A DNA stretch of 64,000 nt from Verrucomicrobiaceae bacterium E54 (GTDB taxonomy: Bacteria; Verrucomicrobiota; Verrucomicrobiia; Verrucomicrobiales; Akkermansiaceae): the NCBI GenBank assembly GCA_022548915.1, contig JAKZES010000015.1:1-64000 (forward strand). Direction: 5' to 3'. The notes under the pieces are model-generated. The model was not told the origin of the DNA. It made no database searches and was given only the letters and a program-made list of their open reading frames with translations. This document shows positions 42,850 through 51,095 of this stretch, piece by piece. How positions within the stretch are numbered: position 1 is the stretch's first letter; each line of letters begins with the position of its first letter. A program made the translations under genes and the position numbers.

Positions 42850-44286
42850 ATGCGCCTGACCCGCCTCACGCTGATCGCCATTGCCCTCGTGATCGGCGTG
42901 GGCTTCTACTTCCTGCTGCGCCAGCAGCTCGAGGCGGTGGAACCACGGACCTATCAGGCCACCGAGGAGGTCATGATCGACACCGCCCAGGTCCTGGCAT
43001 CGATGGTGGGTGAGGATCTCGATCCCGGGCCACTGGCCGACGCCTTCGACAAGGCGCACGGCCGCGCGTTCGAAGCCCGGATCTTCGAGCACCTCAAGAG
43101 TCATGTCGGCATCGACTGCTACATCACCGACGCCGAGGGCATCGTGATCTTCGACTCCGACCGCGGACGCCGCGTCGGCCGGGACCTCTCCGACATGCGG
43201 GACGTGGTGCTCACGCTCGACGGGAAATACGGTGCCCGCAGTAGCCGGACCAACAAGGAGGACCCTCTCACGTCCGTCCTGCACGTCGCGGCGCCGATCG
43301 GCGACCCGGCCGACCCGGCAGGCGTCCTCACCGTCACCAAGCCGCAGGCCGACGTCTTTCCCATCGTCCGCCGCCGCCGCGCGGAGATCTGGTGGGGCAC
43401 CGGGCTCATCGGCGGCGGCATCCTGTGCTTCGTCACCGCCGTCTTCATCTGGCAATATCGGCCGATCAGCCGTCTGACCGACTACGCCCACGCCATCGAG
43501 CAGGGCAAACGACCCCCGCTTCCGCCGCTCGGAGCCGGCCGCGAGGTCAACACCCTCGCCCGCGCGCTCGAGTCGATGCGCGAGGCGCTCGAGGGCCGCA
43601 AGTATGCGGAGCGCTACGTCCAGAACCTCACCCACGAGATGAAGAGCCCGCTCGCCGCCATCCGGGGCGCGGCGGAATTGCTCGATGAGGACATGCCGGA
43701 AGAGGACCGGCGACGGTTCATGGACAACATCCGGGCCGAGACACTGCGCGCCGACCGGCTGCTCAACCGGCTGCTCGAACTTTCCGCCCTCGAGGGCCGG
43801 ACCGGCCTCGAAGATGCCGGCGAGGTCGACCTCCGCGAAATCACCCTGCGCGCCATCGACCAGGCCCGGCCCATGGCCGAACTCGCAGGCGTCGAGCTCG
43901 AGCCGGAGCTTCCGGAGGACCCGGTGGCGCTGTGCGGCGATGCCTTCATCCTTCGCGCCGCCATCACCAACCTGCTCGAGAACGCCATCGACTTCTCGCC
44001 GGCGGGCGCAGCCGTCCGGGTGTCGCTCGGCACCGCTGATGCCATCGTCCTGACCATCGAGGACCGCGGCCCCGGCATTCCGGATTACGCAAAGGAGAAG
44101 GTCTTCGATCGATTCTTCTCGTTGCGGCAGTTCAAGGCCGGCCGCAAGGGCACCGGCCTCGGCCTGACACTGGTCAAGGAAGCCGCCGAACTTCACGGCG
44201 GCAGCATCGCCTTGGAGCCCGTCGAACCCACCGGCACCCGGGCCATTCTTTCCATCCCCCAGGCGGGCGGTTCACGAGCCGCATAA
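42850..44286 (+). CDS. creC: Sensor histidine kinase (CreC-like)
   Basis: A 478-residue inner-membrane kinase: membrane segment at residues 5-22, a periplasmic sensor with an FDSDRGRRVGRDLSDMRDVV block (dCache/CreC-like), second membrane segment near 183-203, HAMP, then the histidine kinase core. The H-box is NLTHEMKSPLAAIRGAAELL with His262; N-box TNLLENAIDFSP and G-boxes DRGPGI and GTGLGLTLVKE follow. It would phosphorylate the regulator encoded 110 bases upstream. What it senses is unknown; in Escherichia coli CreC responds to carbon/redox state. Confidence 0.92.
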   Translation: MRLTRLTLIAIALVIGVGFYFLLRQQLEAVEPRTYQATEEVMIDTAQVLASMVGEDLDPGPLADAFDKAHGRAFEARIFEHLKSHVGIDCYITDAEGIVIFDSDRGRRVGRDLSDMRDVVLTLDGKYGARSSRTNKEDPLTSVLHVAAPIGDPADPAGVLTVTKPQADVFPIVRRRRAEIWWGTGLIGGGILCFVTAVFIWQYRPISRLTDYAHAIEQGKRPPLPPLGAGREVNTLARALESMREALEGRKYAERYVQNLTHEMKSPLAAIRGAAELLDEDMPEEDRRRFMDNIRAETLRADRLLNRLLELSALEGRTGLEDAGEVDLREITLRAIDQARPMAELAGVELEPELPEDPVALCGDAFILRAAITNLLENAIDFSPAGAAVRVSLGTADAIVLTIEDRGPGIPDYAKEKVFDRFFSLRQFKAGRKGTGLGLTLVKEAAELHGGSIALEPVEPTGTRAILSIPQAGGSRAA

Positions 44287-44499
44287 GGCAAGGGACGCGG
44301 AACTCGGCTCGTGACGGTGCCGTCCGGAAGCCGACGCCGGGGCACTTCAGGACCTTCGGGATCGCGCATGGAACAATTTTTCACCTCGTGGGCGACTTCT
44401 GGACTCCACCGGGGTTTTCCCCTCGGCCCGCGGCCCCTGCCGCCGGGTCATTTTCCGTGCGGCAGCGCCGCGACGGAACCACATGACAAACCAAACACC

Positions 44500-44814
44500 A
44501 TGAGAACCACGACATCCCTCGTGATCGCCCTCGGCCTCGCCGCGACTTCGGTCGCCTTCGCCGAAAAAGCCCCGGACGCCCCCAAGAAGGGCAAGCCCGA
44601 CCCCGCCAGGGCCTTCAACAAGAAGGACACCGACGGTGACGGCTTCCTGAGCAAGGACGAGTTCACCAAGGGAGCCAAGGATCCGGAAAAGGCCGCGAAG
44701 GCCTTCGAAAGGAAAGACAAGACGGGCGACGGGAAACTCAGCCCCGAGGAGTTCAAGCCGCAGAAGAAGGCCCCGAATCCCGACAAGAAGAAGAAGGACA
44801 AGGGCACCAACTGA
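44500..44814 (+). CDS. Exported EF-hand protein
   Basis: A 104-residue protein: signal peptide MRTTTSLVIALGLAATSVAF (cleavage near AFA), then a Lys/Pro/Ala-rich mature part with two canonical calcium-binding loops, DTDGDGFLSKDE and DKTGDGKLSPEE. Both have Asp or equivalent ligands at 1, 3, 5 and Glu at 12. The C-terminus is a lysine/aspartate tail. Such small EF-hand exports are common in this phylum; function unknown. A strong hairpin terminator follows. Confidence 0.88.
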   Translation: MRTTTSLVIALGLAATSVAFAEKAPDAPKKGKPDPARAFNKKDTDGDGFLSKDEFTKGAKDPEKAAKAFERKDKTGDGKLSPEEFKPQKKAPNPDKKKKDKGTN

Positions 44815-44829
44815 TCCCGCACTTTCTCC

Positions 44830-44866
44830 AAGCGCCCTTTCCGGCCCCGCCGGAAAGGGCGCTTTT
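44830..44866 (+). terminator. Rho-independent terminator after the EF-hand gene
   Basis: A perfect 16-bp stem: 44830-44845 (AAGCGCCCTTTCCGGC) pairs with 44849-44864 around a 3-base loop, ending in TTTT. It starts 15 bases past the EF-hand gene stop. The palindrome would also fold on the opposite strand. Confidence 0.85.
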
Positions 44867-44961
44867 GCGTCCCGGGTGGATCCCTTCATCAGGACATCAC
44901 CGCGATTTCGAGAATCCCGCATCACGACTTCATCCCCTCCCGTGGAAATGAAGCCACTCGA

Positions 44962-45729
44962 ATGCGTGACCTCCTCGATCCACCCATCCAGACCCTCGCC
45001 CGTGCCGGGGCGCGCGACCTTGGTCGGGCGGCGGTGGTGACGGCGATGGGCTTCGCCCTCTACGGGTTCACCGTCGGGTTCTGGCGGTCGCCGGTCATGG
45101 GCCTCTACGTCGCGGTGAAGATGCCGCTGCTCATCGCCTGCACCCTTGGCTGCAACGGGCTCCTCAACGGCATGCTGGGCCTACTGCTCGGCAGCGACCT
45201 CGGCTTCCGCCAATCCCTCCAGGCGCTGCTCAGCGCCTTCGCCATCAGCGCCCTGGTCCTCGGCTCGATCGCGCCCGTCACCTTCTTCCTCGCACTCAAT
45301 GCCCCGCCGCCGGACTCACCCCAGGCGACGACCGCCCACGCCGGCTACCTGCTCTCCCACACCACGCTGATCGCGATTGCCGGCTGCATCGGCCTGCTGC
45401 GCCTCCGCCGCCTGCTGGAGCAGCACTGCCGGACCCGGCGGATCGCTCTGGCCACCCTCGGCGCATGGATCGCCGGCAACGCCTTCATCGGGGCCCAGTT
45501 CTCGTGGATCCTGCGGCCCTTCTTCGGCTCGCCAAGGCTCGAGGTCGCCTTCCTTCGCGACCACCCGATGCGCGGCAGCTTTTACGAAGCCGTGTGGGCG
45601 TCCCTCAACCGCCTGCTCTTCGACTCCGTCCCGGGACTCCCGGGATTTCTCGTGCTGCTACTCATTCTCGGAGGCCTCTTCTACTGGATGCACCTCCGCC
45701 TCAACCAACCACGCCACACAAGACCATGA
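44962..45729 (+). CDS. Integral membrane protein of unknown function
   Basis: A 255-residue protein with six likely membrane segments (about 25-45, 60-83, 92-112, 125-146, 158-180 and 228-245). Stretches such as SPVMGLYVAVKMPLLIACTL and FIGAQFSWILRPFFGSP are shared by a family of uncharacterised proteins in Planctomycetota and Verrucomicrobiota. It overlaps the next membrane protein gene by four bases, so the two are probably subunits or partners. Function not known. Confidence 0.82.
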   Translation: MRDLLDPPIQTLARAGARDLGRAAVVTAMGFALYGFTVGFWRSPVMGLYVAVKMPLLIACTLGCNGLLNGMLGLLLGSDLGFRQSLQALLSAFAISALVLGSIAPVTFFLALNAPPPDSPQATTAHAGYLLSHTTLIAIAGCIGLLRLRRLLEQHCRTRRIALATLGAWIAGNAFIGAQFSWILRPFFGSPRLEVAFLRDHPMRGSFYEAVWASLNRLLFDSVPGLPGFLVLLLILGGLFYWMHLRLNQPRHTRP

Positions 45730-46484
45730 CCCACACCAACGACCCCACGCCACCACCCGTTCCCGCTCCGGAACCCACGCCCCAACCGGAACCCCGGCTC
45801 GAACCACTGCCGGACCGCATCGACATCCGGAACCTCTTCGAGGCCCTGCTCCGGCGGCCCGCCGATCTGGCCGGCCACCCGAGCATCGACACCCCGGCGA
45901 CCCTTGGTCGTCTCGCCATCATGGCCTTCGTGGCCATTCTCGTGTTCGGCTTCGTCCTCGGGACCTTCGCCTATCACGAACAGCTCTGGGCCGCGCCGCT
46001 CAAGCTCGGTGTCGGCCTGATCTTCGCCGGGCTGATCTGCTTCCCGAGCTTCTACATCTTTTCCTGCCTCGCGGGCTCGACCGCCTCGGCCGGACGCCTC
46101 GCCTCACTGCTCGGTGCCACCCTCGCCCTGGCCGGACTCCTGTTGCTCGGCTTCGCCCCCGCCGTCTGGATCTTCACCCAGGGAACCAGTTCCTTCGGTT
46201 TCATGGGCACGCTCTCGATCGGCTCCTGGCTCGTCGCGCTGGGCTTCGCCTTCCGTTTCGCCACCACGGCCCTCAAGGTCCAAGGCGCCCGCCAGCGCGG
46301 ACCCATCGCCATCTGGTGCGTGATCTTCCTGCTGGTCACCCTCCAGTTGACCACCTCGCTGAGACCCATCCTCGGCCGCTCCGACCGGCTCCTGACCGAC
46401 GAGAAGAAGTTCTTCCTCCAGCACTGGAGCGAGACCGCCGGGAAGTCGCTCACGGAATGTCGGGAAACCCCTGGCGACGAATGA
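45726..46484 (+). CDS. Integral membrane protein of unknown function, partner of the preceding one
   Basis: A 252-residue protein. It opens with a Pro/Glu-rich, cytoplasmic-looking tail (about 1-40), then five or six membrane segments from about residue 63 to 215, and a soluble end. It is distantly like the preceding protein in layout (both have an FYIF/FSWIL-type middle). The start at 45726 is supported by the ATGA overlap with the upstream stop (45727-45729), and its own stop overlaps the next ATG by four bases. Confidence 0.8.
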   Translation: MTHTNDPTPPPVPAPEPTPQPEPRLEPLPDRIDIRNLFEALLRRPADLAGHPSIDTPATLGRLAIMAFVAILVFGFVLGTFAYHEQLWAAPLKLGVGLIFAGLICFPSFYIFSCLAGSTASAGRLASLLGATLALAGLLLLGFAPAVWIFTQGTSSFGFMGTLSIGSWLVALGFAFRFATTALKVQGARQRGPIAIWCVIFLLVTLQLTTSLRPILGRSDRLLTDEKKFFLQHWSETAGKSLTECRETPGDE

Positions 46485-46552
46485 AGGACCATCCACCGGA
46501 ACCGCCGCCCGAAGACGATCTCTTCGAGGCACTGCGTGAGGAGCTTCTCTGA
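46481..46552 (+). CDS. 23-residue ORF coupled to membrane protein gene
   Basis: ATG at 46481 overlaps the stop of the membrane protein (ATGA, 46481-46484). It encodes a very acidic, proline-rich peptide: MKDHPPEPPPEDDLFEALRE ending in ELL. Length 23 residues. The coupling arrangement matches the two genes before it, which argues for translation. No family known. It could instead be chance. Confidence 0.4.
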   Translation: MKDHPPEPPPEDDLFEALREELL

Positions 46553-46572
46553 TCGGGGATCAGATCGGTGAC

Positions 46573-46591
46573 GATGATCTTGAAGATCATC
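46573..46591. promoter_or_regulatory. Perfect palindrome upstream of the xylulokinase-type gene
   Basis: GATGATCTT-G-AAGATCATC is a 19-bp perfect palindrome with a one-base centre, 155 bases before the kinase ATG. It could be an operator or a hairpin. No adjoining T-tract. Function inferred only from position. Confidence 0.4.
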
Positions 46592-46746
46592 TTGTTATCG
46601 AGATCATCCTCAGGCTGATCCAACACAAGGGGCTGGTCTCCGTATGCGAGGAGGAAACCCGCACGGAAACCAGTCGGCAGGATGCCGACTCTCCCCGCCT
46701 TGCTTTCCCACTGGCAGGGCGCGCTTCGGTTTGTTTTTCTTCCACC

Positions 46747-48300
46747 ATGTTCCTCGGCCTCGATTCCTCGACCCAGTCGCTCTCCGCCCTCGTGATCGAT
46801 CCGGCATCCGGTCGAATCGTTCACGAGGAGTCCGTCAACTTCGGCACGGACCTGCCGCAGTACAGAAGCCCCAGCGGCTTCATCCCGGGAGGACCTGACG
46901 GCGAGGTCCATGCCGATCCCCGGATGTGGATCGAGGCGATCGACCTGCTCTTCTCCCGTCTCGCGGAGAGGACCGACCTCGGAACGATCGACGCCGTGGC
47001 CTGCTCGGGGCAGCAGCACGGATCGGTCTACCTCGACGACTCCTTCGCCGGGCGCCTGGCCGGACTCGATTCCGGGTCGTCACTGGTCGAGCAGCTTTCC
47101 CCCGCCCTCAGCCGCGCCACCTCGCCCATCTGGATGGACACCGCCACCGGCGCGGAGTGCCGCGAAATCGCCGACGCCGTCGGCGGCGACGACGAGGTCT
47201 GCCGGCGCTCCGGCTCCGTCGCCATCGAGCGTTTCACCGGCCCGCAGATCCGGCGTTTCTTCAAGCAGGACCCGGAAGCCTACTCGAAGACCGCCGTCAT
47301 CCACCTCGTGTCCTCCTTCGTCGGTTCGATCCTGGCCGGCAAGAACATCGCCATCGACCATGGCGACGGCGCGGGCATGAACCTTCTCAACCTGCGGTCT
47401 CTCGAGTGGGACTCCGACCTTCTCGATGCCACCGCTCCCGGCCTGGGGGACAAGCTCCCCGCCACCGCTCCATCCGCGACCGCCGCCGGGGAGATCAGCG
47501 GCTACTTTGCTTCGAAATACGGCCTCTCCAGTAGCTGCAAGGTCATCCTTTCCACCGGCGACAATCCTTCCTCACTCGTCGGCATGGGCGCCACCTCGCC
47601 CGGCACCTTCGTCATCTCGCTCGGCACCAGCGACACCTTCTTCGCGGCGATGTCCGAGCCGGTCACCGATCCGGCCGGCTTCGGCCACGTCTTCGGCAAT
47701 CCGGCCGGCGGGTTCATGTCGCTGATCTGTTTTCGCAACGGCTCGCTGGCCCGGGAGCAACTGCGCGATGATCTCGGCCTCGGCTGGGATGATTTCGACG
47801 TCGCCGGCCTGGGCAAGACGCCTGCGGGCAACGAGGGAAGGATCATGCTGCCCTTTTTCGGCCCCGAGATCACGCCGCGCCATGACTTCACCGGGCCGGT
47901 GAGGAATTTCAGCGACGACGCCCCGCCGGAAGTCCAGGTCCGCGCGCTGCTCGAAGGTCAGTTCCTCAACATGCGGCTTCATTCGCAGTGGCTCGGTGAG
48001 AAGCCCACACTGATCCGTCTGACGGGTGGTGCTTCCGGAAACGATGGCATCGCCGGACTCATCGCCGACATCTTCCAGGCGCCTGTCGAGCGCTTTGCCG
48101 TGGCCAATGGTGCCGCTCTCGGCGCTGCCATCCGGGCCGCCCATGCCTGCGGCAACGATCTCGCGCAGCTCACCGCGGCATTCTGCCAGCCGGCCGCCGA
48201 TTCACGGATTGATCCCGACCCGGACCTGGCCGCGGTCTACGAGGCCGAGCTGGCCCGCTACCAGGCGCTGCTTGGGGAGGCGATGGAGCGCCGGTTATGA
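46747..48300 (+). CDS. FGGY-family sugar kinase (xylulokinase-like)
   Basis: A 517-residue cytoplasmic kinase. The N-terminal half begins FLGLDSSTQSLSALVID, the ATP/sugar-binding strand-turn; SGQQHGSVYLD supplies substrate contacts and SPIWMDTATGAEC is typical of XylB. The C-terminal half has SLGTSDTFFAA and RLTGGASGND (adenosine-binding motif). It would phosphorylate xylulose or a related ketose from the cytoplasm. No xylose isomerase or transporter is in the near neighbourhood, so the sugar is unconfirmed. Confidence 0.9.
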   Translation: MFLGLDSSTQSLSALVIDPASGRIVHEESVNFGTDLPQYRSPSGFIPGGPDGEVHADPRMWIEAIDLLFSRLAERTDLGTIDAVACSGQQHGSVYLDDSFAGRLAGLDSGSSLVEQLSPALSRATSPIWMDTATGAECREIADAVGGDDEVCRRSGSVAIERFTGPQIRRFFKQDPEAYSKTAVIHLVSSFVGSILAGKNIAIDHGDGAGMNLLNLRSLEWDSDLLDATAPGLGDKLPATAPSATAAGEISGYFASKYGLSSSCKVILSTGDNPSSLVGMGATSPGTFVISLGTSDTFFAAMSEPVTDPAGFGHVFGNPAGGFMSLICFRNGSLAREQLRDDLGLGWDDFDVAGLGKTPAGNEGRIMLPFFGPEITPRHDFTGPVRNFSDDAPPEVQVRALLEGQFLNMRLHSQWLGEKPTLIRLTGGASGNDGIAGLIADIFQAPVERFAVANGAALGAAIRAAHACGNDLAQLTAAFCQPAADSRIDPDPDLAAVYEAELARYQALLGEAMERRL

Positions 48301-48325
48301 AACCGGCATCCCGACGGCCGGTTTC
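48299..48325. terminator. Hairpin between convergent kinase and ABC exporter genes
   Basis: GAAACCGG (48299-48306) pairs with CCGGTTTC (48318-48325) around an 11-base loop, starting at the kinase stop codon. The gene on the other strand ends at 48342, so it can serve both directions. The 8-bp stem has no T-tract, so it is a moderate call. Confidence 0.5.
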
Positions 48326-48341
48326 AGCACCGGCGTTCCAT

Positions 48342-50111
48342 TCAGCTCAGCTGTGTCTCGACCAGCATGCGGTAGGTGGCGCCCTGCCCCATCAACTCGT
48401 CGTGAGTGCCGCTCTCGACCACCTTCCCGTGATGCATCACGAGGATGCGGTCGGCGTGGCGCACAGTCGACAACCGGTGCGCGATCACCAGGCTGGTCCG
48501 GCCCTGCATCAGCCGTTCGAGCGCCTCGTTCACCAGGCGCTCGCTCTCGGCATCAAGCGCGCTGGTCGCCTCGTCGAGGAGCAGGATGCGGGGATCGGCG
48601 AGGATGGCGCGGGCGATCGCGATCCGCTGCCTCTGCCCGCCCGAGAGCTTCACGCCCCGGGGGCCGACCACCGTGTCGTAGCCCGCGTCCGTGTTGAGGA
48701 TGAATTCGTGGGCGTTCGCCTGCTTCGCCGCCTCCTCGACCTCTTCCGCGGACGCGCCGGGGCGACCGTACTCGATGTTCTCCCGGATCGTCCCGCCGAA
48801 GAGCATGACCTCCTGCGGCACCACCGCGATGCCGCGGCGCAGGGACTGCAGGTCGAGGGCGGTTGCGTCCCGCCCGTCGAAAAGCACCTTCCCAGCCTCC
48901 GGCCGGTGATAGCCGAGGACGAGGGTGAACACCGTGGACTTCCCCGCACCCGAGGGACCGACCAGGGCGACCCGCTGGCCCGGCTCGACCCCGAAGGACA
49001 CGTCGTCGAGCACGACGTGATCCGGCCGGGACGGGTAGCGGAAACGCACGCCCTCGAAGGCGACCCGACCCTCCAGACTTTCGACCACCTCGCCCCCTTC
49101 GCCTTCCGCGGCCTCGCCCAGAATCTCGCGCAATCTTTCGGTGGCACCCGTCATCGCCTGGATCTGCGAGACGATCTCCGGCATCGACCCGAGCGACGCC
49201 CCGACGAAGACACTGAAAAGCACGAATCCGGTAAGCTCTTCCTGGCTGATGTCGCCGCGCACCGCCATGCGCACCCCCAGCCAGGCCACCCCGGCGATGG
49301 TGCCGAACATCACGAAAATCACGAACGCCAGGAAGCTCGCCCGGGCGAAGGCACCACGAAGGGTCACCCGGTAGAAGTCCTCCAGCGCGCTGGAGTAGCG
49401 CCGGCGCTCGAACTCCTCGTTGGTGAAGGCCTTGACCTCGGTGATCGACTGCACGCTCTCCTCGATCACCGTCCCGGCCTCGGCCAGCGAGTCCTGGGCG
49501 TCCTTCGAGTAGTTCCTCACCTTGCGTCCGGCCAGGGCCACCGCCAGCACGACGAAGGGGACGCAGGCGAGCATGGCCAGCGAGAGTTTCCACGACATGA
49601 CGAAGACCAGGATCAGCGACCCGGTCAGCACCACGACCTGGCGACCCGCCTGCGGCAGGGTGCTCATCAGGGTTTCGCGCACGGTCGCGAGGTCCGCCGC
49701 CACCCGCGTGCTCAACGCGCCGGCCCGGTGCTCGTGGAAAAACGAAACGGGAAGGTGCAGCAGGCGGCCGAAAAGGTCGTTGCGCAGGTCGTTCAACGCC
49801 GCTTCTCCCGAGCGGATGAATCCCTGGACACGGAAGAAGCCGATCACCGCCTGAAGCGCCAGCGCTCCGAGCAGCCAGCCGATCGTCCGATTTGCCGAGC
49901 TGAGGATTTCCTCGGTGGGCACCCCCCGCCGCAGATCGTCGATGGTGCCGCCGAAGAGTTCCTTCATGAACCACGGGAACGCCAGCGAGAGCGCCGCGGT
50001 GGTCAGCAGCGCGATCATCGAGGGCACGAACACCCGCCCATGCGGCCGCAGGTAGGAGAAGACCCACCGCAGCCCCTCGGTGGAGAACCTCGATTCCTTG
50101 TCGCGCGCCAT
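48342..50111 (-). CDS. ABC exporter, fused permease-ATPase (MsbA/lipid-A or multidrug type)
   Basis: A 589-residue half-transporter. A six-segment membrane domain (about 20-310) includes LPVSFFHEHRAGALSTRVAA, the conserved coupling region FH..R.G.L..R. The ATPase domain (about 345-589) has Walker A GPSGAGKST, Q-loop, signature LSGGQRQRIAIARAI and Walker B ILLLDEATSALD. Start ATG 50111 begins MARDKESRF; the ORF runs a little further upstream. Lipid or drug export is the usual role; substrate not deducible. Confidence 0.93.
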   Translation of the reverse strand: MARDKESRFSTEGLRWVFSYLRPHGRVFVPSMIALLTTAALSLAFPWFMKELFGGTIDDLRRGVPTEEILSSANRTIGWLLGALALQAVIGFFRVQGFIRSGEAALNDLRNDLFGRLLHLPVSFFHEHRAGALSTRVAADLATVRETLMSTLPQAGRQVVVLTGSLILVFVMSWKLSLAMLACVPFVVLAVALAGRKVRNYSKDAQDSLAEAGTVIEESVQSITEVKAFTNEEFERRRYSSALEDFYRVTLRGAFARASFLAFVIFVMFGTIAGVAWLGVRMAVRGDISQEELTGFVLFSVFVGASLGSMPEIVSQIQAMTGATERLREILGEAAEGEGGEVVESLEGRVAFEGVRFRYPSRPDHVVLDDVSFGVEPGQRVALVGPSGAGKSTVFTLVLGYHRPEAGKVLFDGRDATALDLQSLRRGIAVVPQEVMLFGGTIRENIEYGRPGASAEEVEEAAKQANAHEFILNTDAGYDTVVGPRGVKLSGGQRQRIAIARAILADPRILLLDEATSALDAESERLVNEALERLMQGRTSLVIAHRLSTVRHADRILVMHHGKVVESGTHDELMGQGATYRMLVETQLS

Positions 50112-50143
50112 CCGCGCGATGGGAGACCATCCCCCGCCCGGCG

Positions 50144-51085
50144 TCAACGACGGCGATGCCCGATGCCAAGTAAAGCAGCCAGCAGCAGCAAGACGACCGG
50201 ACCCGGCTCCGGGATTCCGGTGATCAACGCGATGTCCTCGTAGTAGGTGCTGATCCGGGTCGAGTAGAAGCCGCTGGGTTCCGGTGCCCCTTCATCTTCC
50301 ACCAAGGTCCATCCGTCGGCATCCGAGCCCACATACATGCCGCGGGCATCATAGAGGGCGGCACGGAATCCATTCCCGTCGGCGACGCCATTGTAGTCCC
50401 AGTCGCCATCGACCGCGTAGTTGATGCCTGCCAGTTTCCACACCCCGCCATCCTGGATGAACACGGCACCCCCGGAATCACCGCTCGAGAGGTGCGCCTC
50501 GTCGCCACCCGCTGCCGCGTCGAAGGTGGCGTAGAGGTAGTCCGCTCCTCCAAGCGCGACGGTTGCCGCTACTTGGTTGGTTCCCCAGCGGGCCTTGTTA
50601 TCGGCGGTGCCCCAGCGCCAGCCAATGTCGTCGCCGGAGAGCGTCACCGTGGTCCCCCGCTGGGTGCCGCGGCCCATCACCACCAGATCCTTGCCGACTT
50701 CGTCGGTCCCCGTGTAGAGCGGCGCATAGGAAGCGAAAGTTTCGTTGATCTCGTAGATCCGCAAATCCGTGCCGGTGATGTCCTTGTAGCCCACGCCGGC
50801 AAAAGCGGTCGTATTGACCGTGTAGGTCACGTCGGAACCGCCGTTGTAGTAGCCTTTCGAAACGAAGGTGCTCGACGGCACCCCGAAGTGCACCGCGGTG
50901 ATGAAGTGGTTCGGAGAGATCGCCGTGCCGGAATACACCCCGAACTCACCCTGAAATTGCCAGCCCGAGCCCGCCAGCGCCCCTCCGGGAGCCACCTCGC
51001 GATTGTGCGCCGGATCCGCGGTGGCATAGAAGATCACCGCCGATGCCGGCGACGCCAAAGCCAGAAGACAGGAAACAAACCTCAC
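50144..51085 (-). CDS. PEP-CTERM-anchored trypsin-like serine protease
   Basis: A 313-residue exported protein read from a GTG at 51085: signal peptide VRFVSCLLALASPASA, a trypsin-fold domain and the C-terminal sorting signal IPEPGPVVLLLLAALLGIG followed by HRRR. The catalytic triad is recognisable as TAVH (His66), DLRIYEI (Asp107) and SSGDSGGAVF (Ser204), a clear match for a chymotrypsin-like site. The mature enzyme would act at the cell surface or matrix. A further GTG at 51139 lies inside the end of dxr. Confidence 0.82.
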   Translation of the reverse strand: MRFVSCLLALASPASAVIFYATADPAHNREVAPGGALAGSGWQFQGEFGVYSGTAISPNHFITAVHFGVPSSTFVSKGYYNGGSDVTYTVNTTAFAGVGYKDITGTDLRIYEINETFASYAPLYTGTDEVGKDLVVMGRGTQRGTTVTLSGDDIGWRWGTADNKARWGTNQVAATVALGGADYLYATFDAAAGGDEAHLSSGDSGGAVFIQDGGVWKLAGINYAVDGDWDYNGVADGNGFRAALYDARGMYVGSDADGWTLVEDEGAPEPSGFYSTRISTYYEDIALITGIPEPGPVVLLLLAALLGIGHRRR

Positions 51086-51095
51086 TGTCGCCAGT

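Noticed and set aside
44962-46484. CreD homologue after creC
   Set aside because: CreD is a single protein of about 450 residues; here there are two shorter, separately coupled membrane proteins behind an EF-hand gene and a terminator.
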